Shown here in pieces: positions 1 to 5,020 of a stretch of DNA of 5,020 nt. The stretch's first letter is position 1. Each line of letters starts with the position of its first letter. The stretch is from positions 1-5,020 of the forward strand of contig CAZLRU010000031.1 in the NCBI GenBank assembly GCA_964562155.1. The letters are read 5' to 3'. A model generated the notes under the pieces. It ran no database searches. It had not been told where the DNA came from and was given only the letters and a program-made list of their open reading frames with translations. The DNA is from JAGOUY01 sp964562155 (lineage in GTDB: Bacteria > Patescibacteriota > Patescibacteriia > 2-12-FULL-60-25). The translations under genes were made by a program, and so were the position numbers.

Positions 1-913
1 CCTCGATGATCTTTTGGCTCATATAAGGATCGCTTGCATCGATGACGTGGAGTAACAGGTCGGCATCGATGGTTTCATCAAGCGTCGAGCGAAACGCTTG
101 AATGAGTTGCGGAGGGAGATCTTGAATAAACCCAATGGTATCGGAGGCGAGTACAGGGATGAACGGGCTTCCGGCATCACTCGAAGAAGGGAGAAGGATT
201 TTTCCCACTCTGGTATCCAGCGTCGCGAACAACGCGTCCGCGACGTAGGCTCCCTTGCGAGTCAGAGCATTTAACAGCGAGGACTTCCCGGCATTGGTGT
301 AGCCGACAATGGAAACGGTGTTAAGACCCAACCGATCGCGCCGGTCACGGTGAAGTTTTCGTGTTCGGCCAATCTTATCCAGCTCTTTCTTAATGTGCTC
401 TTCCTCTTTTGTGAGGTGACGCTTCATGAGCTCGGTATTCGTCTCGCCTTGTCCTCCTCGGACCCCAACGCCACCTACTTGCTGCATCATCTCCATGCCC
501 ATGCCAAAAATACGTGGACCCATGTGATCAATCGCGGCGAGCTTGATCTGTAATTTTGCCTCGACCGTTTTTGCGTGTTGTTGAAAAATCTTGAGAATGA
601 GGTCAACTCGGTCCCAGGCTTGAAGCTTGTGAGGACGTAATTTTTCGTTGAGTTCGTACATTTGACGAGGTTTCAACAAGTTATTCACCACAATCAATGT
701 CGCCCGTTCCTCTGTTGCGAGGCGGATCAGTTCCTCAATCTTCCCTGGCCCAATATACGTGCGATAATTTGGAACATCTTTTTTCTGGAGCAGCTTCACA
801 ATCACCATTCCGCCAAACGTCTGCGTAAGAGACTCAAGCTCTAACAACCGACGTTCGGCTACGCTTGGATCTGTTCGTGGCGGAACAACATCAATCAAAA
901 TGGTACGTAGCAT
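1..913 (-). CDS. hflX: GTPase HflX, ribosome-associated (partial: C-terminus beyond left edge)
   Basis: This is the first 304 residues of HflX, a GTPase that binds the 50S subunit and, in studied bacteria, splits stalled or stress-damaged 70S ribosomes. Residues 1-160 form the HflX N-terminal nucleotide-binding domain, with the typical YIGPGK (54-59) and a glycine-rich GGVGVRGGQGE stretch (147-157). A charged helical linker follows (about 160-196). The G domain begins at residue 197. G1 is GYTNAGKS (204-211), the switch I Thr is T231 in LFATLDT, and G3 is DTIGF (258-262) followed by the HflX-typical QDLPPQL. G4 and G5 lie outside the window. The linker reads GETNTELMKRHL where many HflX proteins have GETQLETDRR, and the segment between TRVGK and SDTIGF (238-257) is a few residues longer than usual. 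The start is the ATG at 913: an in-frame stop lies upstream (962-964) with no other start between. No Shine-Dalgarno precedes it. The family call is secure. Confidence 0.96.
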   Translation of the reverse strand, partial: MLRTILIDVVPPRTDPSVAERRLLELESLTQTFGGMVIVKLLQKKDVPNYRTYIGPGKIEELIRLATEERATLIVVNNLLKPRQMYELNEKLRPHKLQAWDRVDLILKIFQQHAKTVEAKLQIKLAAIDHMGPRIFGMGMEMMQQVGGVGVRGGQGETNTELMKRHLTKEEEHIKKELDKIGRTRKLHRDRRDRLGLNTVSIVGYTNAGKSSLLNALTRKGAYVADALFATLDTRVGKILLPSSSDAGSPFIPVLASDTIGFIQDLPPQLIQAFRSTLDETIDADLLLHVIDASDPYMSQKIIE

Positions 914-931
914 ATGGAGGCTTATGTATTG

Positions 932-960
932 AGTATGACGAGTGCTAAGAAGGCTGTAAA
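932..960 (-). promoter_or_regulatory. Candidate proximal sigma70-type promoter for hflX
   Basis: Read on the minus strand, TTTACA (955-960) and CATACT (932-937) are separated by 17 bases, the optimal spacing. They match the -35 consensus at 5 of 6 positions and the -10 consensus at 4 of 6. Transcription would start about 10-15 bases before the hflX ATG, giving a very short leader. This is by eye only; a second candidate lies just upstream at 961-988. Confidence 0.4.
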
Positions 961-988
961 GCTATAGCAAATCGTGGAAGGAGGGCAA
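961..988 (-). promoter_or_regulatory. Candidate distal extended -10 promoter for hflX
   Basis: On the minus strand, TATAGC (961-966) is preceded by TGC (967-969), making an extended -10 element. TTGCCC (983-988) sits 16 bases upstream as a weak -35. The predicted leader would be about 40 bases. It may work together with, or instead of, the proximal candidate; sequence alone does not decide. Confidence 0.35.
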
Positions 989-1024
989 TTCTATCCATCT
1001 TAACGCTTGAGCTCCTGGGGTGCG

Positions 1025-1053
1025 TGTCGCGTAAATATATTTTCTGGTATACT
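1025..1053 (+). promoter_or_regulatory. Extended -10 promoter for the propeller lipoprotein gene
   Basis: TATACT (1048-1053) matches the -10 consensus at 5 of 6 positions and is preceded by TGG (1045-1047), the extended -10 motif. The hexamer 17 bases upstream, TGTCGC (1025-1030), is a poor -35, as is common for extended -10 promoters. The start of transcription would fall near 1059-1061, only about 3-5 bases before the ATG at 1064, so the mRNA would be almost leaderless. This helps choose that start codon. Confidence 0.55.
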
Positions 1054-1063
1054 AGTCCCAATT

Positions 1064-1129
1064 ATGTTTGCGCATCTTTCTAAGATGAGTGTTTTATTGG
1101 GGGCGTTAGCCTTATTTGGAGCTGGTTGC
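1064..1129 (+). other. Putative lipoprotein signal peptide through lipobox Cys22
   Basis: Residues 1-22 have a short basic n-region (MFAHLSK), a hydrophobic core (SVLLGALALF) and GAGC ending at Cys22. Cleavage by signal peptidase II before Cys22 would leave CFGSTAPVPATGPDGG, a Pro/Gly/Thr-rich linker leading to the propeller. The Gly at -3 departs from the usual Leu/Val/Ile, so ordinary signal peptidase I cleavage or a plain membrane anchor remains possible. Confidence 0.65.
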
Positions 1130-2155
1130 TTTGGGAGCACAGCTCCTGTGCCGGCGACGGGCCCGGATGGAGGGGTCTTTCGTACGAAGACAGATATTTT
1201 TGGGCCCAAGGTCGAAGTAGTTGAATGGAAACAATTGAAGCTTTTAAATGCGGGTACTAAATTTGGCAGTATTGCCGACGTGGGCACCGTGACGGGGGCA
1301 TTCGACCCACAAGATCCTCTCACGATGTACCTGGGTACGGTTCAGAATGGTCTGATGTATACCTCGGATGGGGGAGAATCGTGGCAGTCGGCAAAAGGCA
1401 TTTCCGTAGGTCGTATTGAGGCTGTGGCGGTGAGTCCAAAAGATAAGTGTGTAATCTTTGTGAGTCGTGCCAACCAAATTTTCAAAACGGAAAATTGTGG
1501 ACGTGACTGGAACCAATCATTCTTTGATGGTCGTACAGATAAACGGTTTACGGCATTAGCCATCGACCCAAAAAATGATAATGCGGTCTATGCGGGTACA
1601 AGTGATGGAGATCTTTTTCGCTCAGATAATGCTGGTGCTACGTGGCGCGCCACCTATCGCGTCGAAGGAATTCGTATCATGAATATTGCGGTCGATCCAC
1701 ATGATTCCAAGATTATCTACGCGGCAAGCTATGGTTCCGGCGTTCTCAAGAGCACGGACAATGGAGCAACCTGGACCTCTATCCGCAAACCATTTCAAGA
1801 TTTTGATAAAGCGCGCTTCCCACGCGCGGTGGTCCTCGATCCAAACATCGTAAATCGTATCTATCATATCTCCCGTTTTGGAATGTTAAGAAGCGACGAC
1901 GCAGGAGCGACGTGGAGCCCCGTGACTATCGCTAACCCAAACAACACACTGGATGTCCGAGCAATGGCGATTCATCCCAAGGATTCAAAGAAGTTAACCT
2001 ACGCGACCGATACCAATATCGCCTTCTCGAATGACGGGGGTGTGACCTGGACATCGCGCAAGTTACCAACGACACGCGGAGCCTCCTTTATCTTGTTTGA
2101 TCCAAGCACGCAGCCAGCCCTGTTTGTGGGGGCACAGCCACCAAAGGCGCAGTAA
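1064..2155 (+). CDS. Predicted lipoprotein with six Asp-box repeats (Ycf48/BNR-like beta-propeller)
   Basis: This 363-residue protein is probably exported and lipid-anchored, with the propeller facing outward. The n-region has H4 and K7, followed by a hydrophobic core (about 9-18) and a Cys at 22 in LFGAGC. The lipobox is imperfect, with Gly rather than Leu or Val at -3. Six Asp boxes (S/T-x-D/N-x-G-x-x-W) end at W107, W149, W194, W237, W284 and W329, 41-47 residues apart. Each follows a strand such as VYAGT or IIYAAS. A final strand, ALFVGAQ (352-358), may close a seventh blade with N-terminal sequence. Asp-box propellers include Ycf48-like photosystem II assembly factors, sialidases and sortilin/VPS10 domains. 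No sialidase catalytic set is evident and nothing here suggests photosynthesis, so a binding or scaffold role is more likely than an enzyme. The ATG at 1064 is preferred over TTG at 1007 (upstream of the predicted transcription start) and ATG at 1085 (loses the basic n-region). The gene is monocistronic, ending at the hairpin at 2160. Confidence 0.88.
   Translation: MFAHLSKMSVLLGALALFGAGCFGSTAPVPATGPDGGVFRTKTDIFGPKVEVVEWKQLKLLNAGTKFGSIADVGTVTGAFDPQDPLTMYLGTVQNGLMYTSDGGESWQSAKGISVGRIEAVAVSPKDKCVIFVSRANQIFKTENCGRDWNQSFFDGRTDKRFTALAIDPKNDNAVYAGTSDGDLFRSDNAGATWRATYRVEGIRIMNIAVDPHDSKIIYAASYGSGVLKSTDNGATWTSIRKPFQDFDKARFPRAVVLDPNIVNRIYHISRFGMLRSDDAGATWSPVTIANPNNTLDVRAMAIHPKDSKKLTYATDTNIAFSNDGGVTWTSRKLPTTRGASFILFDPSTQPALFVGAQPPKAQ
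1325..2050 (+). repeat. Six-fold protein-level Asp-box/BNR repeat block
   Basis: Translated, this stretch has six repeats of about 41-47 residues, each built as a Y/F-rich beta strand, a turn, L/M-(F/Y/K/R)-S/T, then an Asp-box turn ending in Trp. Repeats 3 to 6 keep the consensus G-x-T-W. Repeat 2 has diverged to TENCGRDW, carrying an unusual Cys145 in the turn. The DNA copies have drifted too far to look like a recent tandem duplication. Confidence 0.85.
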
Positions 2156-2159
2156 ATAC

Positions 2160-2200
2160 ACATAAAGATGCCCTCGGTATTGCCGGGGGCATCTTTATGT
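2160..2200. terminator. Long hairpin between convergent genes, probable bidirectional terminator
   Basis: The left arm CATAAAGATGCCCTCGG (2161-2177) pairs with CCGGGGGCATCTTTATG (2183-2199) through 17 base pairs with one G-U wobble. A flanking A-T pair (2160/2200) extends it to 18, and the loop is TATTG (2178-2182). It begins four bases after the lipoprotein stop codon and lies 26 bases past the gpsA stop. A proper U-tract follows on neither strand; the T-rich outer stem (CTTTAT) partly substitutes, because the stem ends read similarly in both directions. The position between convergent genes supports shared termination. Confidence 0.8.
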
Positions 2201-2226
2201 TAGGCCGCAAAACGATCTTATTTAAG

Positions 2227-3216
2227 TTAAACACGCACCTCTCGTAAAAATGTTTCAAACGGCTGGGTAAAGCAGCTATCCGCTTTCAAGCAGCGCGTGA
2301 TGCTTTCAAGAAGTGGTGCGTGCACACCTAGGCGCGTGGCGAGTTTTGCAGCAAGTTCGGTGGCATGAATCCCTTCGACGGTCGTCAGTCCAAGATCCTT
2401 TGGTTCTTTTGATGAGGCCCCCGCTAGTCTTTCGCCGTAGGTTCGGTTTCTCCCATGAGGAGAAAACCCCGTAACAATCAAATCCCCAAGGCCGGCCAGC
2501 CCGTGGGCCGTCTCCGTATGCGCGCCTACTGCTTCCAGAATCGAGCTCATTTCGTCAATGGCGATCGTTAATAAAAACGCTTTCGCATTCGTCGGATGCT
2601 TTAATCCATCGCACATGCCAAGGGCGATCGCATAGGGGTTCTTTAACGCGGCTGCGAGCCCTACCCCAAGCAGATCTGTCGATGTCGCAACTTTGACGTG
2701 CTCCGTTTCCAGTAATGATTTAATATGGTTTGCGCCATAAGGATCTTTGCTTGCTGCCACAAACGCCGTCGGACTTCCTTTAGTCATCTCGTTGGCAATC
2801 GCCGGTCCTCCCAGCGTCGTTAGTTGTTCTTTTAATGAGGGAGGGAGAAGCGCTCCCTCTTTTATGATCAAGGGATCAAGAGTATCCGGGTCTAAGCCCT
2901 TGGAAATGCTAGCAATAACAACATTCGGGGAGAGATGAGGAAGCGCTTTTTGCATCACGTCTGCAACCGCAAAAGACGGCACCGCAATGAAAAGGGTATC
3001 TGCCCCCTCTGTAACAAAAGCGATGTCGTGACTCGCAACAATAGCGGGAGGCAAAACAACATCCGCAAGATATTTCTGATTTCGATGATGGGTATGAATA
3101 TCTTCCTCCACGTCCGGCTCAATGCAATAGAGTCGAACGGGTCGCCCGTGGCGAGCTAAATTCACGGCTAAGGCCGTGGCCATGTTTCCGGCACCAAGAA
3201 TTGCGATAGGGGACAT
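2227..3216 (-). CDS. gpsA: Glycerol-3-phosphate dehydrogenase [NAD(P)+], GpsA
   Basis: GpsA reduces dihydroxyacetone phosphate to sn-glycerol 3-phosphate in the cytoplasm, supplying the phospholipid backbone. The protein has 329 residues, normal for the family. The N-terminal Rossmann fold opens with AILGAGNMATALA (5-17), and VPSF (79-82) and SKGLD (105-109) follow in family positions. GGPAIANE (136-143) matches the GPxFAxE motif. The C-terminal helical domain has ALKNPYAIALG (190-200) with the expected catalytic Lys192, GLAGLGDL (239-246), RNR (256-258) and VEG (280-282). The third Gly of GxGxxG is Ala13, discussed as a finding. The start is the ATG at 3216, only two bases after the stop of the upstream gene, which implies co-transcription and probable translational coupling. 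A TTG at 3240 would add eight residues before the usual N-terminus and is less likely. There is no Shine-Dalgarno. Transcription probably ends at the hairpin at 2160-2200. Confidence 0.95.
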   Translation of the reverse strand: MSPIAILGAGNMATALAVNLARHGRPVRLYCIEPDVEEDIHTHHRNQKYLADVVLPPAIVASHDIAFVTEGADTLFIAVPSFAVADVMQKALPHLSPNVVIASISKGLDPDTLDPLIIKEGALLPPSLKEQLTTLGGPAIANEMTKGSPTAFVAASKDPYGANHIKSLLETEHVKVATSTDLLGVGLAAALKNPYAIALGMCDGLKHPTNAKAFLLTIAIDEMSSILEAVGAHTETAHGLAGLGDLIVTGFSPHGRNRTYGERLAGASSKEPKDLGLTTVEGIHATELAAKLATRLGVHAPLLESITRCLKADSCFTQPFETFLREVRV

Positions 3217-3218
3217 AG

Positions 3219-4928
3219 TCAAGCTGCTTGAGGGTGCCAACGGTTAATAGGATGTTGATGAAGCCAAGCGGATAGGAGACGTAGATGAGAATCTGTAGAA
3301 CTTCGTTTTAAATAGGAGGCGGTGTTTATACGTGCCTGTTGGCAGGCACCCTGGGTTTGGGCAAGTTGATCCTGCAGGTCTTCTAAGACCAGCTTAGCGG
3401 TTCCATCAATACCAAGTCGCTTACCAACATCCTGCACGGACTCTTTAATCTCTGGGTGATCAACGATCTCCTCAAGATCGCCCAACGCTTGTACAAATAT
3501 GAGGTTCTCTTCACACTCCTCCATTATTCCTTTTTTGATTGCTTCTCTCGTTTCCGGGATTGAGCGATTTGCCAATCGTTTTTGTGAAATAGCCGCTTCT
3601 TTTATATCCCGATGCAAAAAGTAGACGCGGTCCCGCTCATAGGCGGAGCGCCATTCTTTAGTAATTTCTGAAATGATTCTCGAAAAAAGGGCATAAAATC
3701 GCACCTGCAGCTGCGGACCCGTTTCTCCTCCATGCAGATGTTCGTGGAGCTCTCTCGTCAATTCATCTCTTTTTATGCGAGTAAGCCTACTTGCCTCCAA
3801 AGGAGGAAGGGACTGCACCAGCTCTCGTAGAACGGGAAGAAGGGTGCTGGGTTCGGCATGCCCAATGTCCCACTCATCGACCCGCTTTTCTGAAGAGGAG
3901 GGAGGAATCGAAGCCAGCCCATGCGCAGAATAGCGTTCCAGTTCGTCTAAAAATAGATCGTAACTCTCTAGCCTCCGAGCTTTTTCAGTAAACCACTCTT
4001 TCTGTGCAGTGGCTTGGTGTTCAAGTGAGGTTTTATCGCCTAGCTTCTCCTCGAGTTCCTGTAGATAAATATCGCGTGTTACTTCTGCGTGTGCGCGCGA
4101 AGAGTAGGCGAAAGGATCGGATACACTTCGTGGAAATTGGATGCGCCAACGCGCTTGTTTTTCCAAGAGAGCTATATGAACAACTTCACGTACACCCAAA
4201 AAAATAGGATTCTTATAATCGCGTTGCTCAAGATGAATGGCAAGCGCAGGATCTTCTAGGAAAAGTTCTAACTCACGAACAAAACTAACAAAAGGTAGTT
4301 CAGTGATCTCGTATAGTCGTTCGGCAACTTCCGGGGCAGTTTCCGCGAGGTGGTAGAGGGCTCCCTTTTCTTCTAAATACTCCCTCCCCGCCTGTTCATG
4401 GAAAGTGTTCATTGCGCGTTTAAGATCATCCCCTGCGTATTCTCGCGCTTGGAGAGCGGATAAATGGGCTTCTTGTAAAGCCCCCGAGGCCCGCGCTCGT
4501 GTATCCGCATCGCCCCGTCGTTCTGTGCGTAGAACTTCTCTCAACAGCTCATGTTCAGTAAGATCTTTTTGTTCTTTACTGACGTACCCTGTCAAATCTA
4601 AAAAAAATAAACCGTTTGGATCCTGCTGATAAGCGCGTTTAACTTCGGCAGCACTCATCACGCCTGTATAGGCTGCTACCGCTTCATAGAATAATGCTTG
4701 TGTATTCTTTGCTTTTTGTCGCAAGTGAATACCCCCCTCATCGAAACCGAGTGTGTCTAAAAGTTCGTGTCCGATTTCTCGAATTGATGAACGTTCGTTT
4801 TTCAGGGTGTCGATGATGCCTTGTTCTTGCTCAGTGGGACGGACTAGTCCTTTTTCTCGTTTTGAACTCGATGTCATAGCGGTAAGAGCTTCTCTGCCCA
4901 CGGAAGCAGCTTTCTCGAAGAAATTCAT
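3219..4928 (-). CDS. Unrecognised 569-residue charged, mostly helical cytoplasmic protein
   Basis: I do not recognise this protein. It has no signal peptide and no membrane segment, and it is rich in Glu, Arg, Lys and Leu throughout. It reads as long amphipathic helices broken by short loops: about 33-60, 68-90, 93-103, 118-165, 166-196, 198-226, 279-340, 361-400, 405-460 and 460-545. A proline/serine break near 341-347 (IPPSSS) may separate two helical halves. It has only two cysteines (C472, C529). I see no P-loop, zinc site, helix-turn-helix or known catalytic motif. Coding status is strong: it is one long uninterrupted frame that abuts gpsA with a two-base gap. The ATG at 4928 is chosen because it lies six bases after a likely upstream stop; no Shine-Dalgarno is present. 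A structural, scaffold or regulatory role is possible, and the linkage to gpsA is the only functional hint. Confidence 0.85.
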   Translation of the reverse strand: MNFFEKAASVGREALTAMTSSSKREKGLVRPTEQEQGIIDTLKNERSSIREIGHELLDTLGFDEGGIHLRQKAKNTQALFYEAVAAYTGVMSAAEVKRAYQQDPNGLFFLDLTGYVSKEQKDLTEHELLREVLRTERRGDADTRARASGALQEAHLSALQAREYAGDDLKRAMNTFHEQAGREYLEEKGALYHLAETAPEVAERLYEITELPFVSFVRELELFLEDPALAIHLEQRDYKNPIFLGVREVVHIALLEKQARWRIQFPRSVSDPFAYSSRAHAEVTRDIYLQELEEKLGDKTSLEHQATAQKEWFTEKARRLESYDLFLDELERYSAHGLASIPPSSSEKRVDEWDIGHAEPSTLLPVLRELVQSLPPLEASRLTRIKRDELTRELHEHLHGGETGPQLQVRFYALFSRIISEITKEWRSAYERDRVYFLHRDIKEAAISQKRLANRSIPETREAIKKGIMEECEENLIFVQALGDLEEIVDHPEIKESVQDVGKRLGIDGTAKLVLEDLQDQLAQTQGACQQARINTASYLKRSSTDSHLRLLSAWLHQHPINRWHPQAA

Positions 4929-4934
4929 AAAAGA

Positions 4935-5018
4935 TCAAGATGGTTTTATCGCACGATATAGGATTTTCGCAAACGGCACCTTTTTGCCCCAGCGCTTGAT
5001 CTTCTGCCATCGTTGCTT
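4935..5018 (-). CDS. Probable C-terminal tail of an upstream operon gene (partial)
   Basis: One minus-strand frame is open from the right edge to a TGA at 4935-4937. It encodes 27 residues beginning KQRWQKIKRWGKKVPFAKIL and ending AIKPS. The stop lies six bases before the ATG of the 569-residue gene, matching the tight packing seen at the gpsA junction. The tail is strongly basic, with two Trp, resembling an amphipathic or nucleic-acid- or membrane-facing C-terminus. The product cannot be identified from so little. Other frames are also open over this short span, so this rests mainly on operon spacing and plausible composition. Confidence 0.45.
   Translation of the reverse strand, partial: KQRWQKIKRWGKKVPFAKILYRAIKPS
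4945..4972 (-). promoter_or_regulatory. Weak candidate promoter ahead of the 569-residue gene
   Basis: On the minus strand, TTGCGA (4967-4972) and GATAAA (4945-4950) are 16 bases apart, each matching the consensus at 4 of 6 positions. It would give a leader of roughly 10 bases to the ATG at 4928. If the tail at 4935-5018 is real, this element sits inside its coding sequence and would be an internal operon promoter, or chance. Confidence 0.2.
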
Positions 5019-5020
5019 AG

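Larger units (their letters stand above)
914..1063. other. Divergent intergenic promoter region between hflX and the lipoprotein gene
   Basis: This 150-base gap separates two divergently transcribed genes and carries the candidate promoters listed separately. On the plus strand it contains a Shine-Dalgarno-like GGAAGGAGGG (976-985), but no usable start codon lies 4-12 bases after it. I see no clear operator palindrome or small RNA gene here. Confidence 0.7.

Noticed and set aside
350..844. Plus-strand open frames opposite the hflX gene
   Set aside because: They are shadows of a clearly conserved minus-strand gene with GTPase motifs, and they show no family features.
935..967. Ten-codon plus-strand ORF (MTSAKKAVKL) in the divergent intergenic region
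   Set aside because: Too short, no properly spaced ribosome binding site, and it overlaps the minus-strand promoter candidates.
976..985. Strong Shine-Dalgarno-like GGAAGGAGGG on the plus strand
   Set aside because: No ATG, GTG or TTG lies 4-12 bases downstream; the nearest TTG is over 20 bases away. Probably chance in the promoter region.
1007..1063. Upstream TTG start extending the lipoprotein gene by 19 residues
   Set aside because: It lies upstream of a good extended -10 and its predicted transcription start, has no properly spaced Shine-Dalgarno, and would bury the signal peptide behind an unrelated extension.
3217..3240. TTG start at 3240 for gpsA
   Set aside because: It adds eight residues (with an SSS run) before the conserved Rossmann N-terminus and lies inside the upstream gene. 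The ATG at 3216 fits the family length.
3240..3300. Possible internal promoter (TATTAA on the minus strand near 3243-3248) ahead of gpsA
   Set aside because: No acceptable -35 lies at 15-19 bases upstream, and the two-base gene gap already explains expression by co-transcription.
4931..5003. Inverted repeat AAGATCAAG (4931-4939) / CTTGATCTT (4995-5003)
   Set aside because: Nine bases separated by 55, with no flanking symmetry or related copies; likely chance, and it probably spans coding sequence.
4860..5010. Alternative minus-strand frame starting MAEDQALGQK near 5010
   Set aside because: It runs in another frame into the strongly coding 569-residue gene, so it would need a long overlap. 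The frame ending at 4935 fits operon spacing better.

Overview
The window holds four genes and the probable tail of a fifth, all bacterial in style, at moderate G+C. TAA and TGA both act as stops, so the standard bacterial code fits. None of the four visible start codons has a recognisable Shine-Dalgarno sequence. Short-leader promoters, a small extracytoplasmic propeller lipoprotein and a large unrecognised charged helical protein are compatible with a Patescibacteria/CPR-type genome. That placement is an inference and not firm: nothing here (rRNA, ribosomal protein) fixes the taxonomy.

Layout: (1) 1-913, minus strand: the N-terminal 304 residues of the ribosome-associated GTPase HflX, running off the left edge. 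(2) 914-1063: a divergent promoter region firing left into hflX and right into the next gene. (3) 1064-2155, plus strand: a predicted lipoprotein with six Asp-box repeats, expected to fold as a beta-propeller of the Ycf48/BNR/sortilin-like type. (4) 2160-2200: a long near-perfect hairpin between convergent genes, a probable bidirectional terminator. (5) 2227-3216, minus strand: glycerol-3-phosphate dehydrogenase, GpsA. (6) 3219-4928, minus strand: a 569-residue, highly charged, mostly helical cytoplasmic protein that I do not recognise, two bases upstream of gpsA. (7) 4935-5018, minus strand: the probable C-terminus of another gene, six bases upstream of the 569-residue gene.

The right half (tail, 569-aa protein, gpsA) looks like one leftward operon ending at the shared hairpin. 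GpsA makes sn-glycerol-3-phosphate for phospholipid synthesis. The roles of its two upstream partners cannot be read from sequence alone. HflX and the propeller lipoprotein are divergently transcribed and have no obvious functional link. There are no RNA genes, mobile elements, CRISPR arrays or insertion sequences that I can support. The best candidate for something undescribed is the 569-aa protein and its tight linkage to gpsA.
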